In this document: one piece after another, positions 23,644-30,979 of the stretch
Numbering within the stretch: position 1 is the first letter of the stretch
Layout of the letters: the number at the start of each line of letters is the position of its first letter
Assembly: GCF_001723055.1 (NCBI RefSeq)
Contig: NZ_MDCR01000229.1
Coordinates: 1-39,999 of the forward strand
Source: Streptomyces niveus
GTDB lineage: Bacteria > Actinomycetota > Actinomycetes > Streptomycetales > Streptomycetaceae
Direction: 5' to 3'
DNA length: 39,999 bases
Program-made: the position numbers and the translations under genes
Notes under the pieces: model-generated
Told to the model about the DNA's origin: nothing
Seen by the model: only the letters and a program-made list of their open reading frames with translations
Databases searched by the model: none

Positions 23644-24422
23644 GCACCGTCGCCTACGACAGCACGGCCGTCCTCGGCCGCCATCTCCAGCGGATCAGGC
23701 ACTCCCCCGGTGTGGTGATCCTCACCCAGACCATGCCGATCACGATGCTGCTGTTCTTCGGCTTCGTCTTCGGCAGCGCTCTCGCGACCCCGGGGCAGGA
23801 GTACCGGGCCTTCCTGGTGCCGGGGCTGCTGGCGGCGACGGCGGCCGGCGGCATCATGACCGGCATGTTCCAGTCCGCGCAGGACGCGCAGCGCGGGGTG
23901 ATGGACCGGTTCCGTACGCTGCCGATGAGCCGGGCCGCCGTACCGCTGGGCCAGACGGCGGCGGATCTGCTCACCACGGTGGTCGGCATGGTGCCGCTGG
24001 TACTGGTGGGTCTCGCGGTGGGCTGGCGGATCGAGGGCGGCGTGGGGGGCGCGCTCGGGGCCTTCGGTCTGCTGCTGCTCTTCCGCTTCGCCGCCAACTG
24101 GGTCGGCGCGTATCTCGGGCTGCTCATCCGCAACGAGGAGATCGCCGGTCAACTGGGCAGCGTGACCTTCGTCCTGCCGCTGCTCTCGAACGCGTACATC
24201 CCCACGGAGGGCCTGCCGGGCTGGCTGCGCGTGGTGACCGAGTGGAACCCGCTCAGCGCGGTGGCCGCCGCCGTACGCGATCTGTGCGGCAACGCGTCAC
24301 CGAACCCCGACGCGGCCTGGCCGACGGCCGAACCGGTGGCGGGCGCGCTGCTGTGGAGCCTGCTGCTCCTGGTGGTGTTCGTGCCGCCGACCATCCGCAG
24401 GTACACCAGGAGCGGCGAATAG
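23640..24422 (+). CDS. ABC transporter permease, DrrB-like (ABC-2 type)
   Basis: 260 residues with about six transmembrane segments. It contains the ABC-2 membrane region with typical MDRFRTLPMSRAAVPLGQTAADLL and a C-terminal PLSNAYIPTEGLPGWLRVVTEWNPLSAVAAAVRDL. The ATG overlaps the ATPase stop codon (ATGA), so the two form one coupled unit and a probable 2+2 exporter. No third gene follows. A similar unit at 30976-32680 is independent. Confidence 0.92.
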   Translation: MSTVAYDSTAVLGRHLQRIRHSPGVVILTQTMPITMLLFFGFVFGSALATPGQEYRAFLVPGLLAATAAGGIMTGMFQSAQDAQRGVMDRFRTLPMSRAAVPLGQTAADLLTTVVGMVPLVLVGLAVGWRIEGGVGGALGAFGLLLLFRFAANWVGAYLGLLIRNEEIAGQLGSVTFVLPLLSNAYIPTEGLPGWLRVVTEWNPLSAVAAAVRDLCGNASPNPDAAWPTAEPVAGALLWSLLLLVVFVPPTIRRYTRSGE

Positions 24423-24634
24423 GCGCTCGCCCCCGTCCTGCCGGGCCGCCGGTTCACCTTGCCGGGTGGTGAGAGGGCGGCACCGCTGGAGGGGGACGGT
24501 CCTGGCACTCGGTGAGCACACCGACGCACCGCCGCGCGCCCTGGGAGTGACGGGCGAGCGGGGAGCGGCGCTGCGTCGGGACGGCGTGATCGCCCGAGGA
24601 CTGTCCGGGGTCGGCGGGGCGCCGACCGGCTGGG
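24423..24634. other. Intergenic stretch without a gene
   Basis: I see no convincing gene or clear hairpin in these 212 bp between the convergent DrrB-like and small-protein genes. Open frames on both strands here have unnatural composition (runs of Arg, Gly, Pro) and no ribosome-binding site. Confidence 0.5.
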
Positions 24635-24889
24635 TCAGCGGCGGCTGCCGAAGAGGGACCGTCGCAGCCGCCTGAGCGGTGCGAACAGGGAGACACGCGC
24701 GCTCTTGCGGGTCCGTACCTCGTCGCGCGAGGTCAACTCCCGCATCAGCATGGTCGCCTCGGCCGTCTCGCGCTGCGGGACGGCGGGGCCACCCAGCACC
24801 GACAGGTGACGGTCGAGCCGTGAACTGGTCGCGCTGCTCCCACATGTAATGGCAGGGACTCGCGCCCTGCTGTGCACTATCTGATCCAT
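24635..24889 (-). CDS. Small basic protein of unknown function (84 residues)
   Basis: An 84-residue protein with a start ATG (24889) seven nt after GGGGAG. The longer in-frame opening to 25054 is not used. The C-terminal 30 residues are very basic (RTRKSARVSLFAPLRRLRRSLFGSRR), like a nucleic-acid- or membrane-binding tail; the N-terminal half is polar with a single cysteine. I recall similar small proteins in many Streptomyces but no known function. A near-perfect 18-bp palindrome lies 61-78 bp upstream. Confidence 0.7.
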   Translation of the reverse strand: MDQIVHSRARVPAITCGSSATSSRLDRHLSVLGGPAVPQRETAEATMLMRELTSRDEVRTRKSARVSLFAPLRRLRRSLFGSRR

Positions 24890-24949
24890 TGTCACTCCCC
24901 ACCCGTACGAGGGCACCCGGCTCGGGCAGGTTAACCCTATCGCCCCCAT

Positions 24950-24967
24950 GGGACACACGTGTATCCC
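24950..24967. promoter_or_regulatory. 18-bp palindrome upstream of the small basic protein gene
   Basis: GGGACACACGTGTATCCC pairs at eight of nine positions about its centre, with a central ACACGTGT. It is 61-78 bp before the start codon, a normal operator position. No binder is known. Confidence 0.5.
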
Positions 24968-25084
24968 GCCTCCGGGATTGACAACACCCGTTGGAGGATG
25001 GCAACCCGCCCGGTGAATCCATTCTATTCCAGGGCGAGTTGGACAGTTGACCACCGAAATGTTCGAGCGGATCGAACGTCGATT

Positions 25085-25118
25085 CCTGTCCGCCCGCCCG
25101 GGGGGACGGGCGGACAGG
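25085..25118 (-). terminator. Strong hairpin terminator after the SGNH lipase gene
   Basis: Perfect 12-bp arms CCTGTCCGCCCG (25085-25096) and CGGGCGGACAGG (25107-25118) with a 10-nt loop. It is 75 bp downstream of the lipase stop and lacks a U-tract. Confidence 0.8.
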
Positions 25119-25192
25119 AGCCTGCCCGGCGGTCAGTTCGTACGATCCGCGATTGGGTCAGACGGCCGAACCGGACCGCCGAGCCGGGCGGT

Positions 25193-25996
25193 TCAGACGG
25201 CCGACGAGAACGTCGGCAGATATCCACCCGACTGGCCCTGGGCCGTGGGGTGGTAGGACTCACCGATCGGGAAGGTGACGCTGTGCAGCCAGGTCGACGG
25301 CGAGCAGATCTCGTGGCCGGAGAAGCGGCTGGTGACGTCCGCGAACCGGAAGCCGTGGTCGGCTGCCCGCTTGGCCAGCAGGGTGTTGAGGTGGTCGGCG
25401 GCGCCGTTGATGGCGGCGCGCTCGACCTCGGTCATGCCCACCACGCAGGTGCCGTTGAGCTGGTAGAAGCGCGGGTAGCCGATGACGACGACCTGGGCGG
25501 CGGGCGCCTTCGCGCTGATCGCGTTGTAGACGGCGTCCAGTTGACCGGGCAGCGTCGAGTCGACGTATGCGCGCGCCGTGTTGACCCGCGCCACGCAGCT
25601 GGCCTCGGACTGCAGGACACAGGTCGTCATGACGTCGGCGAAACCGGCGTCGTTGCCGCCGACGGTGATGCTGACGAGGTCGGTCCCGGAGTTGACGGGG
25701 CCGAGCTGGCTTCCGGTCACATCACCCGTACGAGCGCCCGAGCAGGCGGCGAAGGCGAACGACGAGGGCGAGTTGGCGGCGGCCCACAGGGCCGGGTACG
25801 CCTTGCTGCTGCGCTTGCAGTTGCCGCTGGCGCTGTCGTAGGGGCCGGCACCGAGGCCGGAGGAGTAGGAGTCACCGAGGGCGACGTAGTCGAGTGCCGC
25901 CGCCTCGGCCGCCTGGGCCTGGCCCGCGCCGGTGAACGCGAGAACGGCACCGAGCAGGAGCGTGGACGAGAACGCGGCGAATCTGGACAGCTTCAT
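25193..25996 (-). CDS. Secreted SGNH/GDSL lipase-esterase
   Basis: 267 residues with an N-terminal Sec-type signal (KLSRFAAFSSTLLLGAVLAF, cut near AQAAEA). The nucleophile Ser43 is in GDSYSSG (block I), GGND is at 113-116, and His249 is in ESYHPTAQG. Six cysteines (60, 85, 126, 134, 184, 231) fit three disulfides. Length and motifs match the Streptomyces rimosus extracellular lipase type, a carboxylic ester hydrolase of 268-residue precursor. The ATG is preceded by GGAGG five nt away; an in-frame GTG at 26044 is rejected. It is a single gene with its own terminator. Confidence 0.94.
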   Translation of the reverse strand: MKLSRFAAFSSTLLLGAVLAFTGAGQAQAAEAAALDYVALGDSYSSGLGAGPYDSASGNCKRSSKAYPALWAAANSPSSFAFAACSGARTGDVTGSQLGPVNSGTDLVSITVGGNDAGFADVMTTCVLQSEASCVARVNTARAYVDSTLPGQLDAVYNAISAKAPAAQVVVIGYPRFYQLNGTCVVGMTEVERAAINGAADHLNTLLAKRAADHGFRFADVTSRFSGHEICSPSTWLHSVTFPIGESYHPTAQGQSGGYLPTFSSAV

Positions 25997-26345
25997 GGAA
26001 CCTCCATCGAGCAGGATCTCTGCCTCAACGTTCGTACCAGGCACAGGACTTCACTGGAAGTGTCCATGCCAAGTAGATCTGGTGACAACTTGCAGATGGA
26101 CGCGCGTATACCGCTCGAAGTGGCTCGAACGGGGGCGCGCCGCCTAACGGATCGAGTAAATCGGAACACGGAGGTTCCGGAAACCACCGTCGAAGTAAGG
26201 CCAAATAGCAAATAGGCGCGTTCATGTCGCACCCCTTGCCATACAGTCGTAAGTATCAATACCTTCTGACATCCACTCGCATCGGTCCGTCATGGAGAGC
26301 GACTTCAGGGGGAGGGCTCGGACGTCGCGACGGCTCCCGCGCGGG

Positions 26346-26368
26346 GCGCGGCAGGGGGGGTGCCGCGC
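26346..26368. repeat. GC-rich stem-loop with G7 loop
   Basis: GCGCGGCA (26346-26353) pairs with TGCCGCGC (26361-26368) around a loop of seven Gs. An overlapping 14-bp palindrome, GTGCCGCGCGGCAC, spans 26360-26373. It could be a terminator for leftward transcription or a leader structure. Confidence 0.45.
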
Positions 26369-26462
26369 GGCACTCGAATCTCGACAACTCACCTGGCAGG
26401 CACGGAGATCCACGCTGTCACGTACAGGGTGAGAACCCCCCTTTCGAACCGGCACATCATCC

Positions 26463-26486
26463 GGACCGCCCGGGGGCGGGCGGTCC
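26463..26486 (+). repeat. Hairpin in the leader of the glycan operon
   Basis: GGACCGCCCG (26463-26472) and CGGGCGGTCC (26477-26486) are perfect 10-bp arms with a GGGG loop. The structure ends 24 nt before the GTG start, just before the ribosome-binding site GGAGAGGG. It would be very stable in RNA and could terminate, attenuate or protect the transcript. Confidence 0.6.
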
Positions 26487-26510
26487 ACCGGTGGAGAGGG
26501 AAAAGATCTC

Positions 26511-27401
26511 GTGAGCTCATTCCCGCGCCCGGCGGCCCCGGGCGAAGACGCGTTAACCGTGTCGCTGCCCGACGGCCCGCACACCAACGGCCGTTATCGG
26601 CCGGTCTCCTCGTATCTCGCCATCGCACCGCCGGTGAGCGTGGTGATTCCGGCGATGAACGAGGCCGAGAATCTGCCGTACGTATTCAAGACACTGCCCG
26701 ACTGGATACATGAAGTCGTCCTCGTGGACGGCAATTCGACCGATGCCACGGTCCGCGTCGCCCGGGAGCTGTGGCCGGACGTCAAGGTCGTCGGGCAGCG
26801 CGGCAAGGGCAAGGGTGACGCCCTGATCAGCGGCTTCGCCGCCTGCACCGGGGACATCATCGTGATGATCGACGCGGACGGCTCGGCGGACGGCCAGGAG
26901 ATCGTCAGTTATGTGTCGGCCCTCGTGTCGGGCGCCGACTTCGCCAAGGGGTCGCGGTTCGCCAACGGCGGCGGCACGGACGACATGACGCCGATCCGCA
27001 AGCTCGGCAACCATGTGCTGTGCGCGGTCGTGAACGCCAAGTTCGGCGCCCGCTACACCGACCTCTGCTACGGCTACAACGCCTTCTGGCGGCACTGCCT
27101 GGACCGCATCACCCTCGACTGCACCGGGTTCGAGGTAGAGACCCTGATGAACATCCGGGTCGTCAAGGCCGGTCTGAAGGTGCAGGAGATCCCGAGCCAC
27201 GAGTACGACCGGATCCACGGCGTGAGCAACCTCCGGGCCGTACGCGACGGGCTGCGGGTCCTGCGGGTCATCCTCCGGGAGCGGGGCGTGCCGAGGGCCG
27301 CGCGGCGCCGGACGGCGCGCGTCCGGCCCGCGCTGCCGCTGCCGCTCGCCGTCCGCACGGGCCTCGCGGGGCCTGTCGTCAGGCAGGGGGAGGTGTCTTG
27401 A
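26511..27401 (+). CDS. Family 2 glycosyltransferase, dolichol-phosphate-mannose-synthase-like
   Basis: 296 residues from a GTG after GGAGAGGG. The GT-A core is clear: VSVVIPAMNEAENLPYVF, LVDGNSTDAT, and the metal-binding MIDADGSADG. The acceptor part includes NAKFGARYTDLCYGYNAFWR. Members transfer a sugar from a nucleotide-sugar to a lipid phosphate. No multi-TM anchor is present, and the basic C-terminal tail (RARRRTARVRP) may bind membrane. It heads a three-gene operon with another GT2 and a polysaccharide deacetylase, suggesting assembly of an envelope or extracellular glycan. Confidence 0.9.
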   Translation: MSSFPRPAAPGEDALTVSLPDGPHTNGRYRPVSSYLAIAPPVSVVIPAMNEAENLPYVFKTLPDWIHEVVLVDGNSTDATVRVARELWPDVKVVGQRGKGKGDALISGFAACTGDIIVMIDADGSADGQEIVSYVSALVSGADFAKGSRFANGGGTDDMTPIRKLGNHVLCAVVNAKFGARYTDLCYGYNAFWRHCLDRITLDCTGFEVETLMNIRVVKAGLKVQEIPSHEYDRIHGVSNLRAVRDGLRVLRVILRERGVPRAARRRTARVRPALPLPLAVRTGLAGPVVRQGEVS

Positions 27402-28432
27402 TCGACCGTCACCTGCACCGGTCGTTCTCGGTGGTCGTCTGCGCGTACACCGAGGAGCGCTGGGACGACATCCTGGCCGCCGTCGACTCCGTACGGGGCC
27501 AGTCGATGCCGGCCGCGGAGACGCTGCTCGTGGTCGACCACAACGAGGCGCTGCGGGCGCGGCTGCTCGCCCGGTACGCCTCGCTGTCACCGGCGGACGG
27601 CGGGGAGGTGCGGGTACTCGCCAACGCCGGTCCCCGTGGGCTCTCGGCCGGCCGCAACACCGGAATCGCCGCCGCGCGGGGGGAGTTCGTGGCCTTCCTG
27701 GACGACGACGCGGTCGCCGAGCCCGACTGGCTGCGGTATCTCGCGGCGGGGTACGGGGATCCCCTGGTGATGGCCGTCGGCGGCAGGACGCTGCCCGTCT
27801 GGGTGTCCGGGGGCCGGCCGGACTGGTTCCCGGAGGAGTTCGACTGGGTCGTCGGCTGTACGTACCGGGGTCTGCCGCCCGGGAAGGTGCGGGTGCGCAA
27901 CGTCCTCGGCGGCAACGCCTCGTTCCGCCGTACCGCGTTCGACGCCGCCGGGGGCTTCGCGACCGGGATCGGGCGCGGCGGCGACAGGCGTCCGCTGGGC
28001 TGCGAAGAGACGGAGCTGTGCATCAGGCTGGGGCGGGCGCTGCCGCGCGCGGTGCTGCTGATCGACGACCGTGCGGTGATCCACCACAAGGTGCCCGCGG
28101 CGCGTGCGCGGTTCGGCTACTTCCGCGAGCGGGCGTACGCCGAGGGTCTCTCGAAGGCCCTGGTCGCGCGAAGTGTCGGCGCGGGCAAAGGACTTGAGTC
28201 GGAGCGTCGCTACGCCACGCGGGTGCTGCCCGCGGGGGTGGCGCGCGGGCTGCGCGACGTGGTGCGCGGGCGTGGGCGACGGCGTGGCGGCGCGGCGCGC
28301 GCCGGCGCGATCGTGGCCGGGGTGCTGACGACGACGGCCGGCTATCTGGTGGGCAGCGCCCGCGTACGCCGGGGCCCGGCCACGTTTGCGTCGGGTCCGG
28401 TCACGCCCGCGGACACGCCGGTGCGGGTATGA
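27398..28432 (+). CDS. Family 2 glycosyltransferase with C-terminal membrane segment
   Basis: 344 residues. The start is best placed at a TTG (27398) overlapping the previous stop codon (TTGA), with AGGGGGAGG just upstream; no ATG or GTG fits the frame there. The GT-A domain shows SVVVCAYTEERWDDI, GLSAGRNTGI and the DDD motif VAFLDDDAVAEPDWL. Later come FRRTAFDAAGGF and CEETELCIRL, typical of GT2 enzymes. A single hydrophobic segment near the C-terminus (GAIVAGVLTTTAGYLVG) may anchor it. It probably extends or decorates the lipid-linked sugar made by the first enzyme. Confidence 0.88.
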   Translation: MIDRHLHRSFSVVVCAYTEERWDDILAAVDSVRGQSMPAAETLLVVDHNEALRARLLARYASLSPADGGEVRVLANAGPRGLSAGRNTGIAAARGEFVAFLDDDAVAEPDWLRYLAAGYGDPLVMAVGGRTLPVWVSGGRPDWFPEEFDWVVGCTYRGLPPGKVRVRNVLGGNASFRRTAFDAAGGFATGIGRGGDRRPLGCEETELCIRLGRALPRAVLLIDDRAVIHHKVPAARARFGYFRERAYAEGLSKALVARSVGAGKGLESERRYATRVLPAGVARGLRDVVRGRGRRRGGAARAGAIVAGVLTTTAGYLVGSARVRRGPATFASGPVTPADTPVRV

Positions 28433-29223
28433 GCACGGGCGTGCCGATCCTGATGTACCACGCGCTCGCGCACCGGCCGGGCCCGTCGGTGCGCGCCCTG
28501 TCGGTGTCGCCCGACGCGTTCGCCGAGCAGCTGGCGCTGCTCGGCGAGCGGGGGTTCACCCCGCTGACGACGGGCGCGCTGGCCGCCGTCTGGCGCGGCG
28601 GCGCGGGTCGGCTGCCGGCGCGGCCGGTGCTGATCACGTTCGACGACGGCTACGAGGGCGTGCACCGGTACGCCCTGCCGGCCCTGGCCCGGCACGGCTT
28701 CGCGGCCACCCTGTTCGTGTCGACGGGGTGGCTGCGCGGCCGGTACGACGAGGGCGGCGCCCCCGACACGATGCTGGACTGGGACCAGGTACGCGAACTG
28801 GCCGCCGGGGGCGTGGAGATCGGCGGCCACAGCCATACGCACCCGCAGCTGGACCAGCTGGACGACGGCCGCCTCGGCTACGAGGCGGCGCGCTGCCGGG
28901 ACATCGTCGCCGCCGAACTGGGCACGCCGCCGGACTCGTTCGCGTACCCCTACGGCTACTCCACCCGCCGCGTCCGCCACGCGGTCCGGTCGGCGGGCTT
29001 CAGCCAGTCCCTGGCCGTGGGCAACACCCGGGCCCACCGCACACAGGGCCCTTACGCCCTCCAACGCCTCACGGTCCGCCGCTCCACGACCATGGCCGAT
29101 TTCGAGCACCTGCTCACGGCCCGCTCCCCCGGCCGCGCCTTCGCGGTCGACCGCACGCTGACGAAGGGCTACGCCCTGGTGCGCGCGGCGCGCCGGGCGG
29201 CCCGCGGGATCGGCGACGGCTGA
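28429..29223 (+). CDS. Polysaccharide deacetylase (NodB/CE4 family)
   Basis: 264 residues; the ATG overlaps the previous stop codon (ATGA). Carbohydrate esterase 4 motifs are complete: TFDDGY with catalytic/metal Asp72-Asp73, the metal-binding HSHTH (His134, His138), and FAYPYG (171-176). These enzymes remove N- or O-acetyl groups from GlcNAc-type polymers. There is no signal peptide, so it acts in the cytoplasm or depends on an unseen export route, perhaps on lipid-linked intermediates. Coupling to two glycosyltransferases points to a partly deacetylated envelope glycan. Confidence 0.92.
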   Translation: MSTGVPILMYHALAHRPGPSVRALSVSPDAFAEQLALLGERGFTPLTTGALAAVWRGGAGRLPARPVLITFDDGYEGVHRYALPALARHGFAATLFVSTGWLRGRYDEGGAPDTMLDWDQVRELAAGGVEIGGHSHTHPQLDQLDDGRLGYEAARCRDIVAAELGTPPDSFAYPYGYSTRRVRHAVRSAGFSQSLAVGNTRAHRTQGPYALQRLTVRRSTTMADFEHLLTARSPGRAFAVDRTLTKGYALVRAARRAARGIGDG

Positions 29224-29249
29224 GGGGGCGTCCGCAGGGGCGCCGCGGC

Positions 29250-29285
29250 ACGCACGGGCCAGGCGGCGGGCAAAACGCCGTGCGT
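29250..29285 (+). terminator. Possible terminator after the glycan operon
   Basis: ACGCACGG (29250-29257) and CCGTGCGT (29278-29285) form an 8-bp stem with a 20-nt loop, 27 bp after the deacetylase stop. It is weaker than the other hairpins in the window. Confidence 0.4.
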
Positions 29286-29314
29286 CGGGGGCGGGTGTGT
29301 CGGATCATGGGGGT

Positions 29315-30424
29315 ATGTCTGCCAAGCCTCAGGACGCCCTGCCGATTCGGCTCAACGTCGATGACAGCGACTCGCCGTCGGACGTGGTCGACGCGCTCTT
29401 TCTCGGCCGTTTCGCGACGGGCGAGCAGCCGCACTCGCACAGTTCGTCCATCGACCGCGTCAAGTCCGGTGTCTCACTGCTGCCGCCGGGCGCCACGGTG
29501 CTGCGCTCCGCCCGGGACGACGACCGCAGCGCCACCCTCGCCGAGGGCGACGGCTGGACGCTGCTGATCTCCCGGTGGAACCGGGGCGCGGACATCACGG
29601 TGACCGCGACCACGTCCGAACTCGCCGAGAAGGTGCACGCCCAGGCGACGGACGGCGCGCAGGACGAGCCGGAGCCGGTGCCCGAGAACGTGACGATGGG
29701 GTTCTGGTACGTGTCCCCGCGCCGTGGCCCGCACCGTACGACCCGGCAGATCGCGGCCGGCACCTGGGACGAGGTCAGGGCCAACTACACGGCGCCGGTG
29801 GCGGACGCGATGGACCGGCTGATGAAGGTGACTCCGGACGACATCGCGGGGCGGCTGCTCCTGCTGCACGGCCCGCCGGGCACCGGGAAGACCTCCGCGC
29901 TGCGGACGCTGGCCAGGTCCTGGCGCGACTGGTGCCAGGTCGACTGTGTCCTGGACCCGGAGCGGCTGTTCAACGACGTCGGCTATCTGATGGACATCGC
30001 GATCGGCGAGGACGAGGGCTCGGCGAAGGGCCGCTGGCGGCTGCTGCTCCTGGAGGACTGCGACGAGTTGATCCGCGGCGAGGCCAAGCACACGGCCGGC
30101 CAGGCGCTCTCCCGGCTGCTGAACCTCACCGACGGGCTGCTCGGCCAGGGCAGAAACGTCCTGGTGGGCGTGACGACCAACGAGGATCTGGAGCGGCTGC
30201 ACCCGGCGGTCGTCCGGCCCGGCCGCTGTCTGGCCCGGATCGAGGTCGGCTCGCTGACCCGTCCGGAGGCGGAGAACTGGCTGGGCCGGGAGGAGGGCGA
30301 CTGGGAGGGCTCGGTGGGCCGCGAGGGCGCGACGCTGGCCGAGTTGTTCGCGCTGCGCCGTGGCGGCGGGCCGACATCCGTCCCCGGCCAGTCGAAGGGC
30401 GCGGACGCCGGGCTGTACCTGTAG
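29315..30424 (+). CDS. AAA family ATPase with actinobacterial N-terminal domain (DUF5925-like)
   Basis: 369 residues. The N-terminal 150 residues form a domain that I associate with DUF5925 in actinobacterial AAA proteins. The AAA core has Walker A GPPGTGKT (186-193), Walker B LLLLEDCDE (243-251), a sensor-1 TTN (287-289) and the RPGR arginine motif (301-304). It resembles proteasome-type or BCS1-like AAA proteins but lacks the N-terminal coiled coil of the Mpa/ARC type. Its partner is unknown. The ATG at 29315 is chosen over an in-frame GTG at 29297. It stands alone between the glycan operon and the MarR operon. Confidence 0.87.
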   Translation: MSAKPQDALPIRLNVDDSDSPSDVVDALFLGRFATGEQPHSHSSSIDRVKSGVSLLPPGATVLRSARDDDRSATLAEGDGWTLLISRWNRGADITVTATTSELAEKVHAQATDGAQDEPEPVPENVTMGFWYVSPRRGPHRTTRQIAAGTWDEVRANYTAPVADAMDRLMKVTPDDIAGRLLLLHGPPGTGKTSALRTLARSWRDWCQVDCVLDPERLFNDVGYLMDIAIGEDEGSAKGRWRLLLLEDCDELIRGEAKHTAGQALSRLLNLTDGLLGQGRNVLVGVTTNEDLERLHPAVVRPGRCLARIEVGSLTRPEAENWLGREEGDWEGSVGREGATLAELFALRRGGGPTSVPGQSKGADAGLYL

Positions 30425-30487
30425 TCGCAGCGGGGACAGCCGACCCGCCCCAAGTGCGCCTTTTGGGCGATTCCTCACAGTCAGAGC

Positions 30488-30493
30488 TAAAAT
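30488..30493 (+). promoter_or_regulatory. -10 box of the leaderless MarR gene
   Basis: TAAAAT (30488-30493) ends six nt before the ATG at 30500, inside a small dyad GCTA-AAATG-TAGC (30486-30498). No ribosome-binding site lies between, so a leaderless transcript is likely, and MarR could bind the dyad to autoregulate. Confidence 0.55.
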
Positions 30494-30499
30494 GTAGCC

Positions 30500-30979
30500 A
30501 TGACTTCGGTTGAGTTCCCCGACTCGCTCTCCGACTCCCTCGCCGACTCCCTCGCCGACGTGCTGGCCGGAGTGCAGCGCACCGTCCGGCGCCGGCTGAG
30601 GGTCGGTCTGACGGCCCCGCCCCTGCGCGGCGCGCAGGTCGATCTGCTGCGGCTGGTCGCGGCCCGCCCGGGGATCCGGGTGTCGGGCGCGGCGAAGGAG
30701 CTGTTCCTCGCCGGGAACTCGGTCTCCACCCTGGTCAATCAGCTCAGCCGGGCCGGCTATCTGCGCCGTGGCACCGATCCCGCCGACGGCCGGGCCGTCC
30801 TGCTGATGCCGACGCCCGCCGCGATCTCGCGGCTGGCCGACTGGGAGGCCCGGCGCTCCGCCCTGGTGCGCGAGCAGGTGGCCCGGCTGACGGACGAGGA
30901 GCGGACGGCCCTGGCCGGCGCGCTTCCGGCGCTGCGCAGGCTCGCCCGGAATCTGCACGAGGAGGTGGAGGGCAGGTGA
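30500..30979 (+). CDS. MarR family transcriptional regulator
   Basis: 159 residues. The winged helix lies at about residues 38-105 (AQVDLLRLVAARPGIRVSGAAKELFLAGNSVSTLVNQLSRAGYLRRGTDPADGRAVLL). The N-terminal helix contains a run of near-identical units, DSLSDSLADSLADVLA, encoded by three tandem 12-nt repeats (30521-30556). It is the first gene of an operon with an ABC ATPase and permease, overlapping the ATPase start by four bp, and so is probably a drug- or metabolite-responsive autorepressor of the exporter. Confidence 0.92.
   Translation: MTSVEFPDSLSDSLADSLADVLAGVQRTVRRRLRVGLTAPPLRGAQVDLLRLVAARPGIRVSGAAKELFLAGNSVSTLVNQLSRAGYLRRGTDPADGRAVLLMPTPAAISRLADWEARRSALVREQVARLTDEERTALAGALPALRRLARNLHEEVEGR
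30521..30556. repeat. Three 12-nt tandem repeats in the MarR gene
   Basis: GACTCGCTCTCC (30521-30532) is followed by two exact copies of GACTCCCTCGCC (30533-30544 and 30545-30556). They encode the DSLS/DSLA/DSLA units of the regulator's first helix. Confidence 0.7.

Larger units (their letters stand above)
24890..25192. other. Regulatory intergenic region, no gene
   Basis: About 300 bp between the small-protein start and the SGNH lipase stop, both on the minus strand. It holds the 18-bp palindrome (24950-24967) and the lipase terminator (25085-25118). I see no gene in the remainder, which is somewhat less GC-rich around 24960-25080. Confidence 0.55.
25997..26510. other. Long intergenic region between SGNH lipase and glycan operon
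   Basis: 514 bp between divergent genes. The part from 26130 to 26280 is clearly less GC-rich than its surroundings and contains a small dyad, CGGAAC (26162-26167) with GTTCCG (26174-26179). From 26340 it is very G-rich and forms hairpins. Short open frames on both strands look non-coding, lacking ribosome-binding sites and normal composition. It presumably holds both promoters. Confidence 0.5.

Noticed and set aside
24297..25022. 241-codon minus-strand frame
   Set aside because: Covers the small-protein gene and the end of the DrrB-like gene in other frames; no domain and low-complexity Arg/Pro content.
26224..26514. 96-codon plus-strand frame in the lipase/glycan intergenic region
   Set aside because: No ribosome-binding site, runs through G-rich hairpins, and ends on the start codon of the glycosyltransferase gene; composition not protein-like.
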